64,000 bases of DNA from Parapedobacter pyrenivorans (GCF_014636865.1 NZ_BMER01000004.1:62001-126000), one strand, 5' to 3'; shown: positions 26,761 through 36,415, numbered from the stretch's first letter. Numbers and translations are program-made. Notes: generated by a model from the sequence alone, not told the origin.

Positions 26761-27339
26761 ATGCCGAATCTTTACATTATAGCCGGTTGCAATGGTGCTG
26801 GAAAAACCACAGCCAGTTATACGGTATTGCCAGAGATTTGGGATTGCAAAGAATTTGTAAATGCGGATAATATCGCCGTCGGACTTTCTCCATTCAATCC
26901 TGAAGGTGTGGCCCTTGAGGCAGGTCGTATTATGCTTACCCGCATCCATGAACTGCTCGAAGAAGGGGCAGACTTTGCATTTGAAACTACCTTGGCAACC
27001 AGAAGCTACGTTCCATTTATTAAGGCTGCCAAGGGAAAAGGATATCATGTAGCACTCGTATATTTTTGGCTTGATTCGCCCGAACAGGCCATAAAGCGGG
27101 TTGCCAACCGCGTATCAAACGGGGGGCATCATATTCCAGACAATACAGTGATTCGGAGATATTATCGTGGATTGCACAATTTGACGCACTTATATATTCC
27201 CCATTGTGATAAATGGTTTGTGTTGGATAATATGGATTTGACGCCAGAAATCATTGCCAAATGCGATGAATTTGGAAAAGCAATCATTAATGACGAAATT
27301 TGGTCAATAATACAAGGACAACACAATGGCATTAAATAA
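26761..27339 (+). CDS. zeta-toxin-family kinase
   Basis: A 192-residue P-loop protein: GCNGAGKTT (9-17), ADFAFETTLATRSYVPFI and YFWLDSPEQAIKRV are the zeta-toxin/PezT landmarks. Zeta toxins phosphorylate UDP-N-acetylglucosamine; chromosomal Bacteroidota versions are mostly untested. A 63-residue partner gene overlaps by 14 bases, downstream rather than upstream, unlike epsilon-zeta. Confidence 0.87.
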   Translation: MPNLYIIAGCNGAGKTTASYTVLPEIWDCKEFVNADNIAVGLSPFNPEGVALEAGRIMLTRIHELLEEGADFAFETTLATRSYVPFIKAAKGKGYHVALVYFWLDSPEQAIKRVANRVSNGGHHIPDNTVIRRYYRGLHNLTHLYIPHCDKWFVLDNMDLTPEIIAKCDEFGKAIINDEIWSIIQGQHNGIK

Positions 27340-27517
27340 CTCAACATCTTTTCCATCTGGGGCATCTTTTTCGGAGAAATTGCTTTATGGTGTTCAAAAG
27401 GCATTGCGTAAACTCGCCGAAGAAACCGCTGCTAAAGACGGTAGTCTCGTTGTGAAAATCAATGGTGAAATAAAAGATGTACCAGCCAAGGAGTTATTGA
27501 AAACGCTCCCTAAGTAA
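27326..27517 (+). CDS. small partner of zeta-like kinase
   Basis: A 63-residue protein: helical first half (FSEKLLYGVQKALRKLAEET) and a short strand-rich end (SLVVKINGEIKDVPAKELL). It overlaps the kinase gene by 14 bases, so it is translated with it. I infer an antitoxin or chaperone role; the sequence itself is not recognised. Confidence 0.7.
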   Translation: MALNNSTSFPSGASFSEKLLYGVQKALRKLAEETAAKDGSLVVKINGEIKDVPAKELLKTLPK

Positions 27518-27686
27518 GATAAATGCAGTAAAAAAGCATATCGAAACCACCTATGCCTGAGATTGCTTTGCTTACAAAATAGGGATTATCGTGATAATAG
27601 CGCACGTGATCTGCTTTCCAGTCAGTGCATTAGACTTGTAGCATCCAACAGTCGTTTCATCTCAATCAATGCATCGGTATAACCGC

Positions 27687-27884
27687 CCGCCCGCTTTCCG
27701 GTTTCCCGTAGTGCCCTTCCGTTCCCGCTCGCTACCTTCGTACAGTCTACGGAAGAGCACCCATGAAAAGTCCACGTCGTGGATTGCCGCATACATTTGT
27801 AAAATTGAAAAGCAGGTTGTAATTCGCGCTTCACGACGACCGGTAAGCCAATAGGCCTAATTAAAACTACGGAAAGCAGAGAGA
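27687..27884 (+). repeat. leader-B repeat
   Basis: It starts at GCTTTCCGGTTTCCCGTAGTG. Promoter TTTG (27796-27799), 20 bases, TAATTCGC (27820-27827); leader box TAAGCCAATAGGCCTAA (27844-27860). It feeds the 98-residue gene at 27885. The 170 bases before it hold nothing I can assign. Confidence 0.75.
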
Positions 27885-28181
27885 ATGTTATTCAAAATAT
27901 GTGCATCTTTGGGTGTAAAATTAATTGGCATGGGTGAATTGGAAGTACTGGAGAATGTTGGCACTGCAGCTGTAAGGCGCTTGAGAGATAGCAAACTATC
28001 TGCAGGTAAACCGTTTATGATTAACTCCGATGAATTGCCGTCTGGGCAAAGTTATTTGGAGTATCCGGATGGTACGGTTTGCATTGTTGAAGTGTCGGCT
28101 GATTCACGTTCATTTGTCATATTGGATACATTAGCTGCTCCTGTGGCCGATGCTGTTCGACTGCGTCACGGAATTGGTTAA
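27885..28181 (+). CDS. hypothetical protein behind leader-B promoter
   Basis: A 98-residue protein of balanced composition (ELEVLENVGTAAVRRLRDSK, SGQSYLEYPDGTVCIVEVS) with no signal peptide. No family recognised. A promoter, the leader box and AGAGAG before the ATG support that it is real. Confidence 0.6.
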   Translation: MLFKICASLGVKLIGMGELEVLENVGTAAVRRLRDSKLSAGKPFMINSDELPSGQSYLEYPDGTVCIVEVSADSRSFVILDTLAAPVADAVRLRHGIG

Positions 28182-28212
28182 ACCTAATATAGCCCGATGC
28201 CAGACCTATATA

Positions 28213-28420
28213 TCTTCGGGCTTTTGCTGCTTGCGGCTTCGGATGTGCAGGGTAGGGCAGCCGCTATACAATCACCGAGCAGAAGGATGCCACGGTGTAC
28301 ATTACCAAATCGTGGGAGAAGTACCAAAACGTAGCATGCCGGGTACTTAAACAAAAGTTAGATTAAAGCCACGAAGAAAGAAGCCGTCAAGAATGGGATA
28401 GGCTGTGCTAAAATCCTTTC
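28213..28420 (+). pseudogene. decayed small secreted protein gene fragment
   Basis: It begins inside the signal-peptide codons (TCTTCGGGCTTTTGCTGC) without promoter or start codon. It keeps the middle (GATGCCACGGTGTACATTACC) and a degraded end (GCCGTCAAGAATGGGATAGG) with several small deletions. Confidence 0.75.
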
Positions 28421-28783
28421 TTAAAGCGGCAAGATCCTAACCCGTTTTTTGTGTTCGTCCAAAATCAACAAAGCACCTTCCTCCAACAAAGCGGCGTGTT
28501 CCAACAAGGTCTTTATTACCATGCTTTTCAGATGGTTTACAGTTACATCCTGAGTTCTTACCTGTATTACACTTGGCTTTTCCGCATTGGTTAGCGCCAG
28601 CGCCGTGCCAAAATCCAGATCGTGAGTGAATACGATATAATCGTTATCCCGAGCCCATTCCATCAAAAGCACATCTGGAGCATCAAATTTACCTACTGAT
28701 GTCCAATGTATTGCTTCAATGCCATAGTTGCTAAATTCATCCACCCATTCGGGCGATAGGTTCATGTCGATAAGTATCTTCAT
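28421..28783 (-). CDS. DUF5615 PIN-like toxin
   Basis: A 120-residue protein: MKILIDMNLSPEWVDEF with the first acidic residue, WARDNDYIVFTHDLDFG with the second acidic pair, and the SVIQVRTQDV strand are the Mut7-C/DUF5615 PIN-like core. The DUF433 antitoxin gene overlaps by 4 bases upstream; this is a standard type II pair. Confidence 0.87.
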   Translation of the reverse strand: MKILIDMNLSPEWVDEFSNYGIEAIHWTSVGKFDAPDVLLMEWARDNDYIVFTHDLDFGTALALTNAEKPSVIQVRTQDVTVNHLKSMVIKTLLEHAALLEEGALLILDEHKKRVRILPL

Positions 28784-29010
28784 GCGGTAGCCAAGGGCAC
28801 TTCGATTTCTTCAGATCGCCAAGCCGCATAGGCTAAAGCCTCTTTTAAATCTTCCTCAACCAAATATGGATACATTTTCAGAATTTCAGCATTCGAATAT
28901 CCCGATGCCAACAAACCGATAATCGTACCTACGGTTACACGAACACCTTTGATACATGGTTTTCCGCCCATTACATTGGGATCAAGCGTAATTCTTTTTA
29001 ACTGTTTCAT
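28780..29010 (-). CDS. DUF433 antitoxin
   Basis: A 76-residue protein: ITLDPNVMGGKPCIKGVRV, then TVGTIIGLLASGYSNAEIL and YPYLVEEDLKEALAYAA. This is the DUF433 winged-helix DNA-binding antitoxin, overlapping the toxin start (ATGA). Confidence 0.9.
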   Translation of the reverse strand: MKQLKRITLDPNVMGGKPCIKGVRVTVGTIIGLLASGYSNAEILKMYPYLVEEDLKEALAYAAWRSEEIEVPLATA

Positions 29011-29087
29011 TTCCTTACTTACTTACTCAACGTAAAGATACGGATTATTTATGAATTACACCCTTTATCCATTTTGTAGTCATACCC

Positions 29088-29186
29088 GGATCCTTTACCT
29101 TTTGCTCGTCTTCGGGCTTTTGCTGCTTGCGGCTTCGGATGTGCAGGGTAGGGCAGCCGCTATACAATCACCGAGCAGAAGGATGC
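29088..29186 (+). pseudogene. fragment of small secreted protein gene
   Basis: CGGATCCTTTACC, then CTCGTCTTCGGGCTTTTGC to CCGAGCAGAAGGATGC, with no leader box and no 3' half. It shares the variant CTATACAATCACCGAG with the copy at 28213, so one probably derives from the other. Confidence 0.72.
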
Positions 29187-29390
29187 AATAAGCTTCTCCC
29201 GCTCATCAAGCACATCCATTTTCTGTGTGCAAGATGCATAGCGTGTCGCTTGTCATATACTATCCAGCGCTTTGTTCCATTTTCCAAGCCGTTCGTAGTA
29301 TGTTGCTTTTTTCTGGAGCATCACGCCCTTGTACATACCTTTCAGTGTCAACGCAAAATCGATCAGTTAGATTGATCCGGAGGACACAGT

Positions 29391-29567
29391 TCACGTCACA
29401 CTCTCTAGGATTGCCGTTGCTTCTTGCTTTTTGACGAGCTTGTCTTTTTTAGCGTTAGTACTTGCTGCTTTGCTTTTTCTAATGAAATCGGTGATTGCTT
29501 GGATAGCACTTCCATTTGTAACGCTGCAAGTTCCTGAAATGATACCTTGTAGTTCATTTTTTAACAT
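29391..29567 (-). CDS. small ORF, possible remnant of a larger gene
   Basis: A 58-residue frame starting at 29567: LQGIISGTCSVTNGSAIQ, ITDFIRKSKAAS, then a Lys-rich tail. The pattern recalls the N-terminus of phage or plasmid-type Bacteroidota proteins that begin with an ISG motif followed by a long chain. A further open piece downstream (29235-29350, minus strand; YKGVMLQKKATYYERLGKW) may be another remnant. Low certainty. Confidence 0.35.
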   Translation of the reverse strand: MLKNELQGIISGTCSVTNGSAIQAITDFIRKSKAASTNAKKDKLVKKQEATAILESVT

Positions 29568-29696
29568 TATTAAAGCGATTTACAAAGACACTGAAATTAA
29601 ATTATTCAGTTTATGCAAACGATATCGGTAAGGCCAAATATATAGATATTTTGTCTTTTCCGTTACGCAGTTGGTTCGATGGCTGGATTGCTAACA

Positions 29697-29828
29697 AAGT
29701 TTCTGCTCGCTACCCTCGTACAGTCTACGGAAGAGCACCCATGAAAAATCCACTTCGTAGATTGCCGCATATATTTGTAAAATCGAAAGGCATGTTGTAA
29801 TTTATGCTTCACGACGACCAGTAGGCCG
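29697..29828 (+). repeat. leader-B repeat, degraded box
   Basis: Promoter TTTG (29774-29777), 20 bases, TAATTTAT (29798-29805); the leader box is reduced to AGTAGGCCGATAG. It stands 68 bases before the truncated PIN gene at 29896. Confidence 0.68.
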
Positions 29829-29895
29829 ATAGATCGCGTAGAAATTGCTATCTACAGCGTTTCTTTCATCAACTATTCCGATAGCGATTTAACGG

Positions 29896-30171
29896 ATGAG
29901 CTTGACAGGATCTCGGGAATATAGCATCGTAATCACCGATACCAGTTGCTTTATCACCCTGGACAAAATCGGGGCATTCGACGTCTTGCGCAAGGCGTTT
30001 AGCCACATCGCCACCACCCCTGAAATTCAAGAAGAATTTGGTTCGGAATTGCCCGAATGGATTGAAATCAGGCCGGTTCAGGATCACACACTGAAAGAAG
30101 TTTTCAAGGAAACGGTTGACGCGGGAGAGGCAAGCATTCGAGCAACATGTATTAAAGAGAACAAATCATAA
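29896..30171 (+). pseudogene. DUF3368 PIN-domain gene, C-terminally truncated
   Basis: A 91-residue frame: IVITDTSCFITLDKIGAFDV (active-site Asp), TTPEIQEEFGSELPEWIEI, and VDAGEASIRATC where GEA marks the second acidic site. The family normally continues for another about 60 residues with a further acidic cluster; here a stop follows at once and repeat sequence begins 32 bases later. Confidence 0.72.
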
Positions 30172-30202
30172 TCTTGCTTTTACCCGTGAGATTTCACAAC
30201 AC

Positions 30203-30451
30203 TTTCCGGTTCCCCGTAATGCCTTTCCATTCCCGCTCGCTTAGTACGGCCAACATAGGAATATGTGCATGAAAAACCCACTTCGTAAATTTGACCATAC
30301 ATTTGCAAAATTGAAAGGCATGTCGTAATTTGCATTGCACAACAGACAAAGTAAGCCACAAGGCCTAATTAAAACAGAAGGAAACAGCTATCATCATTAA
30401 ACCCATTGCCATGCGTAAGCGTACCCTTTACCTTTTTCTCGTCTTTGAATT
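30203..30451 (+). repeat. leader-B repeat with start of small gene, before PorP
   Basis: Promoter TTTG (30302-30305), 20 bases, TAATTTGC (30326-30333), leader box TAAGCCACAAGGCCTAA (30352-30368), then ATCATCATTAAACCCATTGCC and the first about 13 codons of the small gene (30411-30451) before sequence changes. It probably drives the PorP/cargo pair. Confidence 0.75.
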
Positions 30452-30528
30452 CGCGCAACCTGCGGCAGTAAACTGGCTGGCGGTCGGTTTCAGGGGAGTC
30501 AGATAGATCGATTGTCAAAGGATACAGT

Positions 30529-31533
30529 ATGTACACGAAATCAGCCGGCTTGCTATTTATTTGCCTTAGTATGGCATCTGTGTTGCTGGCACAGCAACGC
30601 CCACAATATACCCAATATATCTTCAATGGATTTTTGATGAATCCTGCCGTGGCGGGCATTGAGCGCTACGCCGATGTGAAGCTTGGCGGGCGTAGCCAAT
30701 GGCATGGTTTGGAAGGAGCTCCGCAGACGGCGTACCTCTCCGCGCATCTGCCTATCGGCGCCCGGCATATTCAGGATGGTGCCACCTCCTTTGGGGAGGG
30801 TGGTTACAATCCGTACAGCAGGGGGTACAGCCACAGATATCGTGCTTCAGAACCGCACCACGGTGCGGGCATTATTGTACAGCACGACCGTGCGGCACAA
30901 TTTGTCCGTACCGATGCACTGGTAGCCTATGCCTACCACTTACGTATAGCCGAGACGATGAATCTTTCAGCAGGCATAAATGCGGGCCTCTCACAGGTAC
31001 GGTTGGATATGGCAGGTATCAGTACGCCGAATGATCCCGTGTTGGCCAACTATGCAGACAGTCGTGTGGCTCCAGAACTGGGTTTGGGGCTTTGGCTGTA
31101 TGGCGCACGTTTTTTTGCAGGCATTTCTGCGCAGCAGCTGCTGGGCAATCCGCTCGCGTTTTCGGACAATGCGCAGCGCATGGGAGGCTACCAACAGTTT
31201 TTCGTTACGGCAGGGTATAAGCTGCACCTGGGTAGCGACATGGCAGTTGTGCCCTCGGTGCTGTTCAAACAAATGGCGCGGATGCCGTTTGTGGGTGACT
31301 ACAACGTCAAACTGGCTTTTCGCGACCGGCTCTGGGTGGGCGGCGGCTACCGCAACCACGAGTCCTTTTCGGCGATGGCAGGCATCAATATCAGTGCGTT
31401 GCTGAACCTCAGTTACTCCTACGATTTTAGTACCGGCCCGGTGCGCACGCTGGCACACGGTAGCCACGAGGTGGTGCTAGGCTTCCTGCTCAACAACCGG
31501 TATAGGGTGTATTGCCCACAGGTGATGTTTTAA
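30529..31533 (+). CDS. PorP/SprF-family outer-membrane protein (type IX secretion partner)
   Basis: A 334-residue outer-membrane barrel: signal peptide, QQRPQYTQYIFNGFLMNPAV, AGIERYADVKLGGRSQWHGL, GAPQTAYLSAHLPI and a strand-rich barrel ending in NNRYRVYCPQVMF. PorP/SprF proteins accompany single type B cargo proteins of the type IX secretion system and hold or deliver them at the surface. The cargo gene begins 12 bases downstream. Confidence 0.93.
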   Translation: MYTKSAGLLFICLSMASVLLAQQRPQYTQYIFNGFLMNPAVAGIERYADVKLGGRSQWHGLEGAPQTAYLSAHLPIGARHIQDGATSFGEGGYNPYSRGYSHRYRASEPHHGAGIIVQHDRAAQFVRTDALVAYAYHLRIAETMNLSAGINAGLSQVRLDMAGISTPNDPVLANYADSRVAPELGLGLWLYGARFFAGISAQQLLGNPLAFSDNAQRMGGYQQFFVTAGYKLHLGSDMAVVPSVLFKQMARMPFVGDYNVKLAFRDRLWVGGGYRNHESFSAMAGINISALLNLSYSYDFSTGPVRTLAHGSHEVVLGFLLNNRYRVYCPQVMF

Positions 31534-31545
31534 TCTGATCTGAAT

Positions 31546-34500
31546 ATGAAACACATAAGCAGCCGCCTATCGCGAATGAAAGCAGTAGCTTCGCTGTGGT
31601 TCTCCCTGCTGCTTGCTTTTTGTGCCAATGCAGAAACATTCGTGGTGACCAGCAATGCCAGTAGCGGGCCGGGCACCCTGCGTAATGCGCTGGAGCGGGC
31701 CGCTGCCAATGGTAGTGATGAAACGGATTACATCCATTTCAATTTGCCCGGTAGCTCCCTGGCTGCAAGGACAATAACGCTTACTAGCAGTCTGCCTGAT
31801 TTCACGCCCCATATCGTGCTCGATGCAACCACACAGCCGGGAAATCCCTTCGGCACAAGCCAGGCCAAGATACGTATCACTCCGGATAGGAATACATACC
31901 TAGCCACAGGCCTAGGAGTATTTGCCATCGATAGCATCGAGCATATAACCATCTACGGATTTATTTTTGAAGGTTTCCACTCGTTGATGAGCTCCCCGCC
32001 CGGCAGTTATGTATCAACGCCCACCATTTCGGTTACCTCTTCGAGCCACGTCATCATCGGAGCCCCGGGCAAGGGGAATGTATTTTGGGACAACCCCAAT
32101 GACATCGATGTACGCACAACCTATGACGAAGAAACGCTCATTGTAGACACCTGCAATTTTATTACCGTGCAAGCCAATTACATCGGATGCGATACAAATG
32201 CAAATTTCACCAACTTGAATGCGCCGCCAGAGGGGTTGAGGCTAAACGCGAAGAACCTCGTATTCGGCGGTGAGGAACCGGCCGAAGGGAACCTGATCGC
32301 GGCAGATACATACGTGCAGGCTTACGATTTTTTCATGGCAAGCAACGTATTCCTCAAGGCCTTTTCGGTAGTAGTATTTGCTAGTAAAGACGGTGTCATC
32401 CGGGATAATGATTTCGGAAATTCACCACTTGGCATCCAACACCATTATGGCGGTATTGAAGTGTATGGAAACAAGGGCATTGCCGGGATGTTCATGATCA
32501 GCTATGAGCCGCGTGACGAAGGCGTTATAAAAATTGGGTCGGATCGGGAGGAGGACATCAACATCTTTACCGGCTCAATAGGATCGGATGCCGAAGTTCG
32601 CAAAAACAGTTTCAGGTGTGTGGATTATGCATACTATGTTGCAAACGATACCAGCCCCGTCATCGCCGTGACCGAAAACAGCAATACGACATTCAGGGGC
32701 ACGGCCACACCGGGCGCCGACATTTATATCTATGAAGACGATTCCGATTGCGAAATCTGCAGCCCGGTTACCTTCTTCCGCAGAATAACGGCTGACGCCA
32801 GCGGCAGTTGGAGCATCAGTGGCGACTTTTCCGATAAGCGTCTATTGGCCAATGCTGTGTTAGGCAACGCTTCATCACCCTATACGCAGGTGGGTTTCTC
32901 AAACTTTGTCGATCAACTGTTTGAAAATTTCCAGTTGGTGCATCCAGACTGCAACGACAACAACGGTTCCATTACGCTGCTGAATTTAATAAACGTGCTG
33001 CATATCGACTGGTACGATGCCGATGGAAATAAAGTGGGTGAAGGCGTTACCGCGTCGGGCCTTTCCGCCGGTAGCTATACCGCTGTGCTCCGCAATGGCA
33101 ACTGTAGCAAGGTGATGCATTACGATCTCCATGAACCGATTGTCGATTTTATCGATTATAATATGGTGCTCCATCATCCCACATGTGGTGTAAACAACGG
33201 GGCAGTTGTAGACTTGGATTTCTATTCAATTTATAACGAGATTATCAGAAAAGAATGGCGTGACGCTGCTGGCCATGTGGTAGATACCACCGGATACCTT
33301 GAAAATGTGGCTCCCGGCACGTATACGATGTATGTATACATTTCGGAAACGTGCTTTGAAACCTATGAGGTAACACTGGAGCGCATGGATGGCCCTACGG
33401 TAGATCTGTCGGCCATGGTGGCCACACCGATTTCCTGTGCGGGGCCCGGGCGCATTTCGGGGATACGTGTCAACACGGCGGCAGTGATCGAATATCACTG
33501 GTTGGACGCTTCGGGGGCACGTGTAGGGGGCGACGGCGCCAACCTATCCAACATCACCCACCCCGGCACCTATCGGTTGGCGCTCGTGGGTGATGCCGCC
33601 TGCGATACCATATGGGCCGCTTCTGTACACGTACCTGAAGAGGGGGTGTTACGAATGGATGAAACCGCCGTAAGGGTTACACCGGTGGGTTGCGACGGGG
33701 ATACCCAAGGTAGTATCCATGGCATCCAGACCACCAACGCCACCAACTACCAGTGGGTAGATGGGGCAAACCGGACGGTAGGCAATACCTTGGTTTTGAA
33801 GGATATGTCCGTAGGCCGCTACCGGCTACGCGCCAGCAATACCGATGGATGCGAGGTATATTCGGCCTGGTATGAGGTTGCGCAGCTCGATCCCGTGGAT
33901 TTTCCGGCTTATACCGTCACAAAGGATGCACCGCATTGCGAGCACAATAATGGGCGGCTGGCTGTGGAGTATGGTAGTTCGGCTATACGCCCAACAGCCC
34001 AACGGTGGGCAGACCAGTTGGGCAACGACCTGGGCCATGGCCAGCAGATCACAGAATTGGCACCGGGTACCTACCACCTGTATCTCACCGACCACAATGG
34101 GTGCGAAACGCTATACCAATCCATTACACTGTTGGCCATACCGTTATTGGAGGTGGATATTACGGCAGTAAACGTGCTACATGTTACCTGTGCCTCGCCC
34201 AATGGGCAAATCAGTAACGTGCAAGTGCACGGTGGGGTGGCACCCTACCGGTTTACATGGTACGACCACCTTGGCGTAGTCGTATCCGAATCGGAAGTGC
34301 TGCAAGGCGTTGCCGCGGGTCATTATTCGGTATCGGTAAAAGACGCAGAAGGCTGTTCAGCGATGTCCGGCGCTATTGAAATCAGCACATCCAGCGGTGA
34401 TGACCTCACCATACTCAACGCCTTCAGCCCAAACGGCGATGGCATCAACGACACGTGGCTGCCTTCGGGCGTCACGCGCTATACACGTGCTTCGGTCACG

Positions 34501-34665
34501 GTGTTTGACCGCAATGGGCAACAGGTATACCGCATGACCGACGCGCAACAGCCATTTGACGGGCGCTACCGGGGGGCGGATCTGCCCGTTGGCCCTTACT
34601 ACTTCATCATCGATTTAGGCAATGCCTGCCCGCCCATCAAAGGGAGCCTGAATTTGCTGCGATAA
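31546..34665 (+). CDS. large type IX secreted surface protein with CHU_C sorting domain
   Basis: A 1039-residue protein. Signal peptide to about residue 30; right-handed beta-helix region about 30-330 (SSGPGTLRNALERAA, LDATTQPGNPFG), with GTATPGADIYIYEDD (an Ig-like linker) following. Several SprB-type repeats lie at about 460-950, each with a 'C....G' core such as TPVGCDGDTQGSIHGIQ. The C-terminal gliding-motility domain begins near 955 (LNAFSPNGDGINDTW). Such proteins are adhesins or filaments exported by type IX secretion with a PorP partner. Confidence 0.92.
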   Translation: MKHISSRLSRMKAVASLWFSLLLAFCANAETFVVTSNASSGPGTLRNALERAAANGSDETDYIHFNLPGSSLAARTITLTSSLPDFTPHIVLDATTQPGNPFGTSQAKIRITPDRNTYLATGLGVFAIDSIEHITIYGFIFEGFHSLMSSPPGSYVSTPTISVTSSSHVIIGAPGKGNVFWDNPNDIDVRTTYDEETLIVDTCNFITVQANYIGCDTNANFTNLNAPPEGLRLNAKNLVFGGEEPAEGNLIAADTYVQAYDFFMASNVFLKAFSVVVFASKDGVIRDNDFGNSPLGIQHHYGGIEVYGNKGIAGMFMISYEPRDEGVIKIGSDREEDINIFTGSIGSDAEVRKNSFRCVDYAYYVANDTSPVIAVTENSNTTFRGTATPGADIYIYEDDSDCEICSPVTFFRRITADASGSWSISGDFSDKRLLANAVLGNASSPYTQVGFSNFVDQLFENFQLVHPDCNDNNGSITLLNLINVLHIDWYDADGNKVGEGVTASGLSAGSYTAVLRNGNCSKVMHYDLHEPIVDFIDYNMVLHHPTCGVNNGAVVDLDFYSIYNEIIRKEWRDAAGHVVDTTGYLENVAPGTYTMYVYISETCFETYEVTLERMDGPTVDLSAMVATPISCAGPGRISGIRVNTAAVIEYHWLDASGARVGGDGANLSNITHPGTYRLALVGDAACDTIWAASVHVPEEGVLRMDETAVRVTPVGCDGDTQGSIHGIQTTNATNYQWVDGANRTVGNTLVLKDMSVGRYRLRASNTDGCEVYSAWYEVAQLDPVDFPAYTVTKDAPHCEHNNGRLAVEYGSSAIRPTAQRWADQLGNDLGHGQQITELAPGTYHLYLTDHNGCETLYQSITLLAIPLLEVDITAVNVLHVTCASPNGQISNVQVHGGVAPYRFTWYDHLGVVVSESEVLQGVAAGHYSVSVKDAEGCSAMSGAIEISTSSGDDLTILNAFSPNGDGINDTWLPSGVTRYTRASVTVFDRNGQQVYRMTDAQQPFDGRYRGADLPVGPYYFIIDLGNACPPIKGSLNLLR

Positions 34666-34790
34666 CGGGTAGGAGATACATTTAGCCTGGAGCCCCAAAA
34701 CTCCGTAAGCTCATTGATGAATTGATGGAGTAAGGTTGGCTATTTTCAAAGAGGAACCATTGGATATCATTTTTGCTTATCACCGCATCG

Positions 34791-34922
34791 GTGATAAACC
34801 CACCAACCTTCCGGTTTCCAGTAATGCCCTCAACACTCTTTCGGTTACCTTTGGGTAATCAAAATTTGCAATTCTCAATCCGATATTTTACCTTGCATGT
34901 TATAACGACCATTATAAGCCAA
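34791..34922 (+). repeat. leader-A repeat, box truncated
   Basis: From GATAAACCCACCAACCTTCC. Promoter TTTG (34865-34868), 20 bases, TACCTTGC (34889-34896), then GACCATTATAAGCCAA where the box breaks off and joins directly to the fourth codon region of the small gene. The left edge with the leftward promoter is absent. Confidence 0.75.
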
Positions 34923-35159
34923 AAGTACGCGTATCCTTTACCTTTTTGTCATCTTCGGATTTTGTTGCCCGCGGTGTCGGATGTGCAGGGTAGGGCAGCC
35001 GCTTATACCGTCGCTGAGCAAAGGGATGCCACGGTGTACATCACCAAATCGGGGGAGAAGTACCACAAGGCGGGATGCCAGTACATTAATAAGAGCGAGA
35101 TCAAGACCACGAAGAAAGAGGCCGTTAAGAATGGTTATGGGGCGTGTAAGGTATGTTAG
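34923..35159 (+). pseudogene. small secreted zinc-ribbon-like protein gene, start deleted
   Basis: The 3' part is the only intact one in the window: DATVYITKSGEKYHKAGCQY, then INKSEIKTTKKEAVKNGYGA and CKVC. H-x3-C plus C-x2-C could bind one zinc; this 'YHKAGCxY...GYxxCxxC' unit is a known small domain in Bacteroidota and Firmicutes. The ATG and first codons are deleted and the signal peptide is frameshifted. An open frame runs to 34773 but is not a plausible start. Confidence 0.7.
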
Positions 35160-35269
35160 CCGTAAGAGATATATTTGGGACTGTAAATACTCGACACCTA
35201 TGGAATACCATCGCTCCAAAATTAGAATCCTCGAGAAAGTAACTGGTCGATTTAAGCATGCGGAATAGT

Positions 35270-35710
35270 TTATTGAACTATGGGATCCCCAAAGCAACAG
35301 GGCTTCATATCATTCAAGAAAAATCTTCGGCAATTTTCGATATTCTTGTGAGCAAGGGAAAATCCACGACATTTCTGGGAAGACCCCATAATATTACTTT
35401 TTACGGTTTTCTTTTTTTCCCTGATCGATACTTTCATCCCCAATGATTCAAACTCGTTGACGATCGCTTCCTGATATTTACCAAGATTAAATTCTGTATC
35501 CACATCGAGTAATGAGAAATCCAGATCTTCCGAGAAGCGATCCAATCCATAAAATATCCTTAACGCTGTTCCCCCATAAAAAGCTGCCTTTTCAAAGAAA
35601 CCAGCACGATAAAGTCCGGCAAGCGCAATCTCTTGCATGATTTCCCTCAATGCGTCCTTTGCTTCCTGTTCGTTTGCTGGTTTGTAGCTATCCAGCCATT
35701 CCTTAATCAT
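35270..35710 (-). pseudogene. AbiEii/AbiGii-type nucleotidyltransferase toxin, truncated
   Basis: The nucleotidyltransferase core is present (FYGGTALRIFYGLDRFSEDL then DFSLLDV). After KKKTVKSNIMG the frame no longer resembles the family, and the protein ends at 146 residues instead of the usual about 250-300. The toxin is probably inactive. It overlaps its antitoxin gene by 4 bases. Confidence 0.75.
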
Positions 35711-36351
35711 AACTGTTCGATCATTTTTAAAACCATCAATAAGCTATCCCTTTTGGGCGCATCCGTAAGCCATCCATGTATCGCCCTTACATCCAAATCT
35801 TTTAATCCCGATTCATCCATCCGCATATCATCGACAAGATAATCATAGGCGTTTCTGATGCTTCTCAATGTCAGTCCAGATGTGCTTACTATTTTGTCGC
35901 ATAACGCTTTTTCCGGTGAGGCTACAATTGCATATTGATTGGACGATAACCGGACCATGTCTAGTCCAAAGGAATAATAAGGCAACGGAAGGCGGTAGTA
36001 CGTGAATAATCCCATTGCTGTTTTAAAAGTACGGGATGCTTTTGTCGTCATGGAAGAAATCTCATAAATCCGTTCTGGTATCAGTCCATGATACGAAAGG
36101 GCTGTTTCTACTGATACGTAACTGGGGCCCGATAAGTGGTTTGCCACAATTAGCGCATCCGGCTTTTTCTCTGTCGCCGAAGGCCCTGCAATGTATAACC
36201 CTTTTTTTAGTGGTACCAGAAACCCCCGGGCTTTCAAACCCAAAACCTTATCGTTTGGACGCTTGTAATCTTTCAACCATGACATCAATAGTTGATGTGG
36301 TAATGGCTGGTCAGCATGAGTATCTATAATCCGGGTAATTTCCATATACAT
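35707..36351 (-). CDS. AbiEi-type antitoxin
   Basis: A 214-residue protein: LKARGFLVPLKKGLYIAGP is the winged-helix part. SYVSVETALSYHGLIPE and YAIVASPEKALCDKIVSTSG are the C-terminal AbiEi landmarks. Type IV pair with the nucleotidyltransferase downstream. It is intact although the toxin is broken. Confidence 0.87.
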   Translation of the reverse strand: MYMEITRIIDTHADQPLPHQLLMSWLKDYKRPNDKVLGLKARGFLVPLKKGLYIAGPSATEKKPDALIVANHLSGPSYVSVETALSYHGLIPERIYEISSMTTKASRTFKTAMGLFTYYRLPLPYYSFGLDMVRLSSNQYAIVASPEKALCDKIVSTSGLTLRSIRNAYDYLVDDMRMDESGLKDLDVRAIHGWLTDAPKRDSLLMVLKMIEQL

Positions 36352-36415
36352 ACAAACTGTAAAAAAACAACAAGATAACCGAAAATAAATCGTTTATCTT
36401 ATGTTAGAATTACAA

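Noticed and set aside
29431-29631. Rightward 66-residue hydrophobic ORF
   Set aside because: It is the complement of the minus-strand frame at 29391-29567, which reads more like protein.
35258-35446. 62-residue rightward ORF
   Set aside because: It lies opposite the AbiEii remnant and starts within unrelated intergenic sequence.
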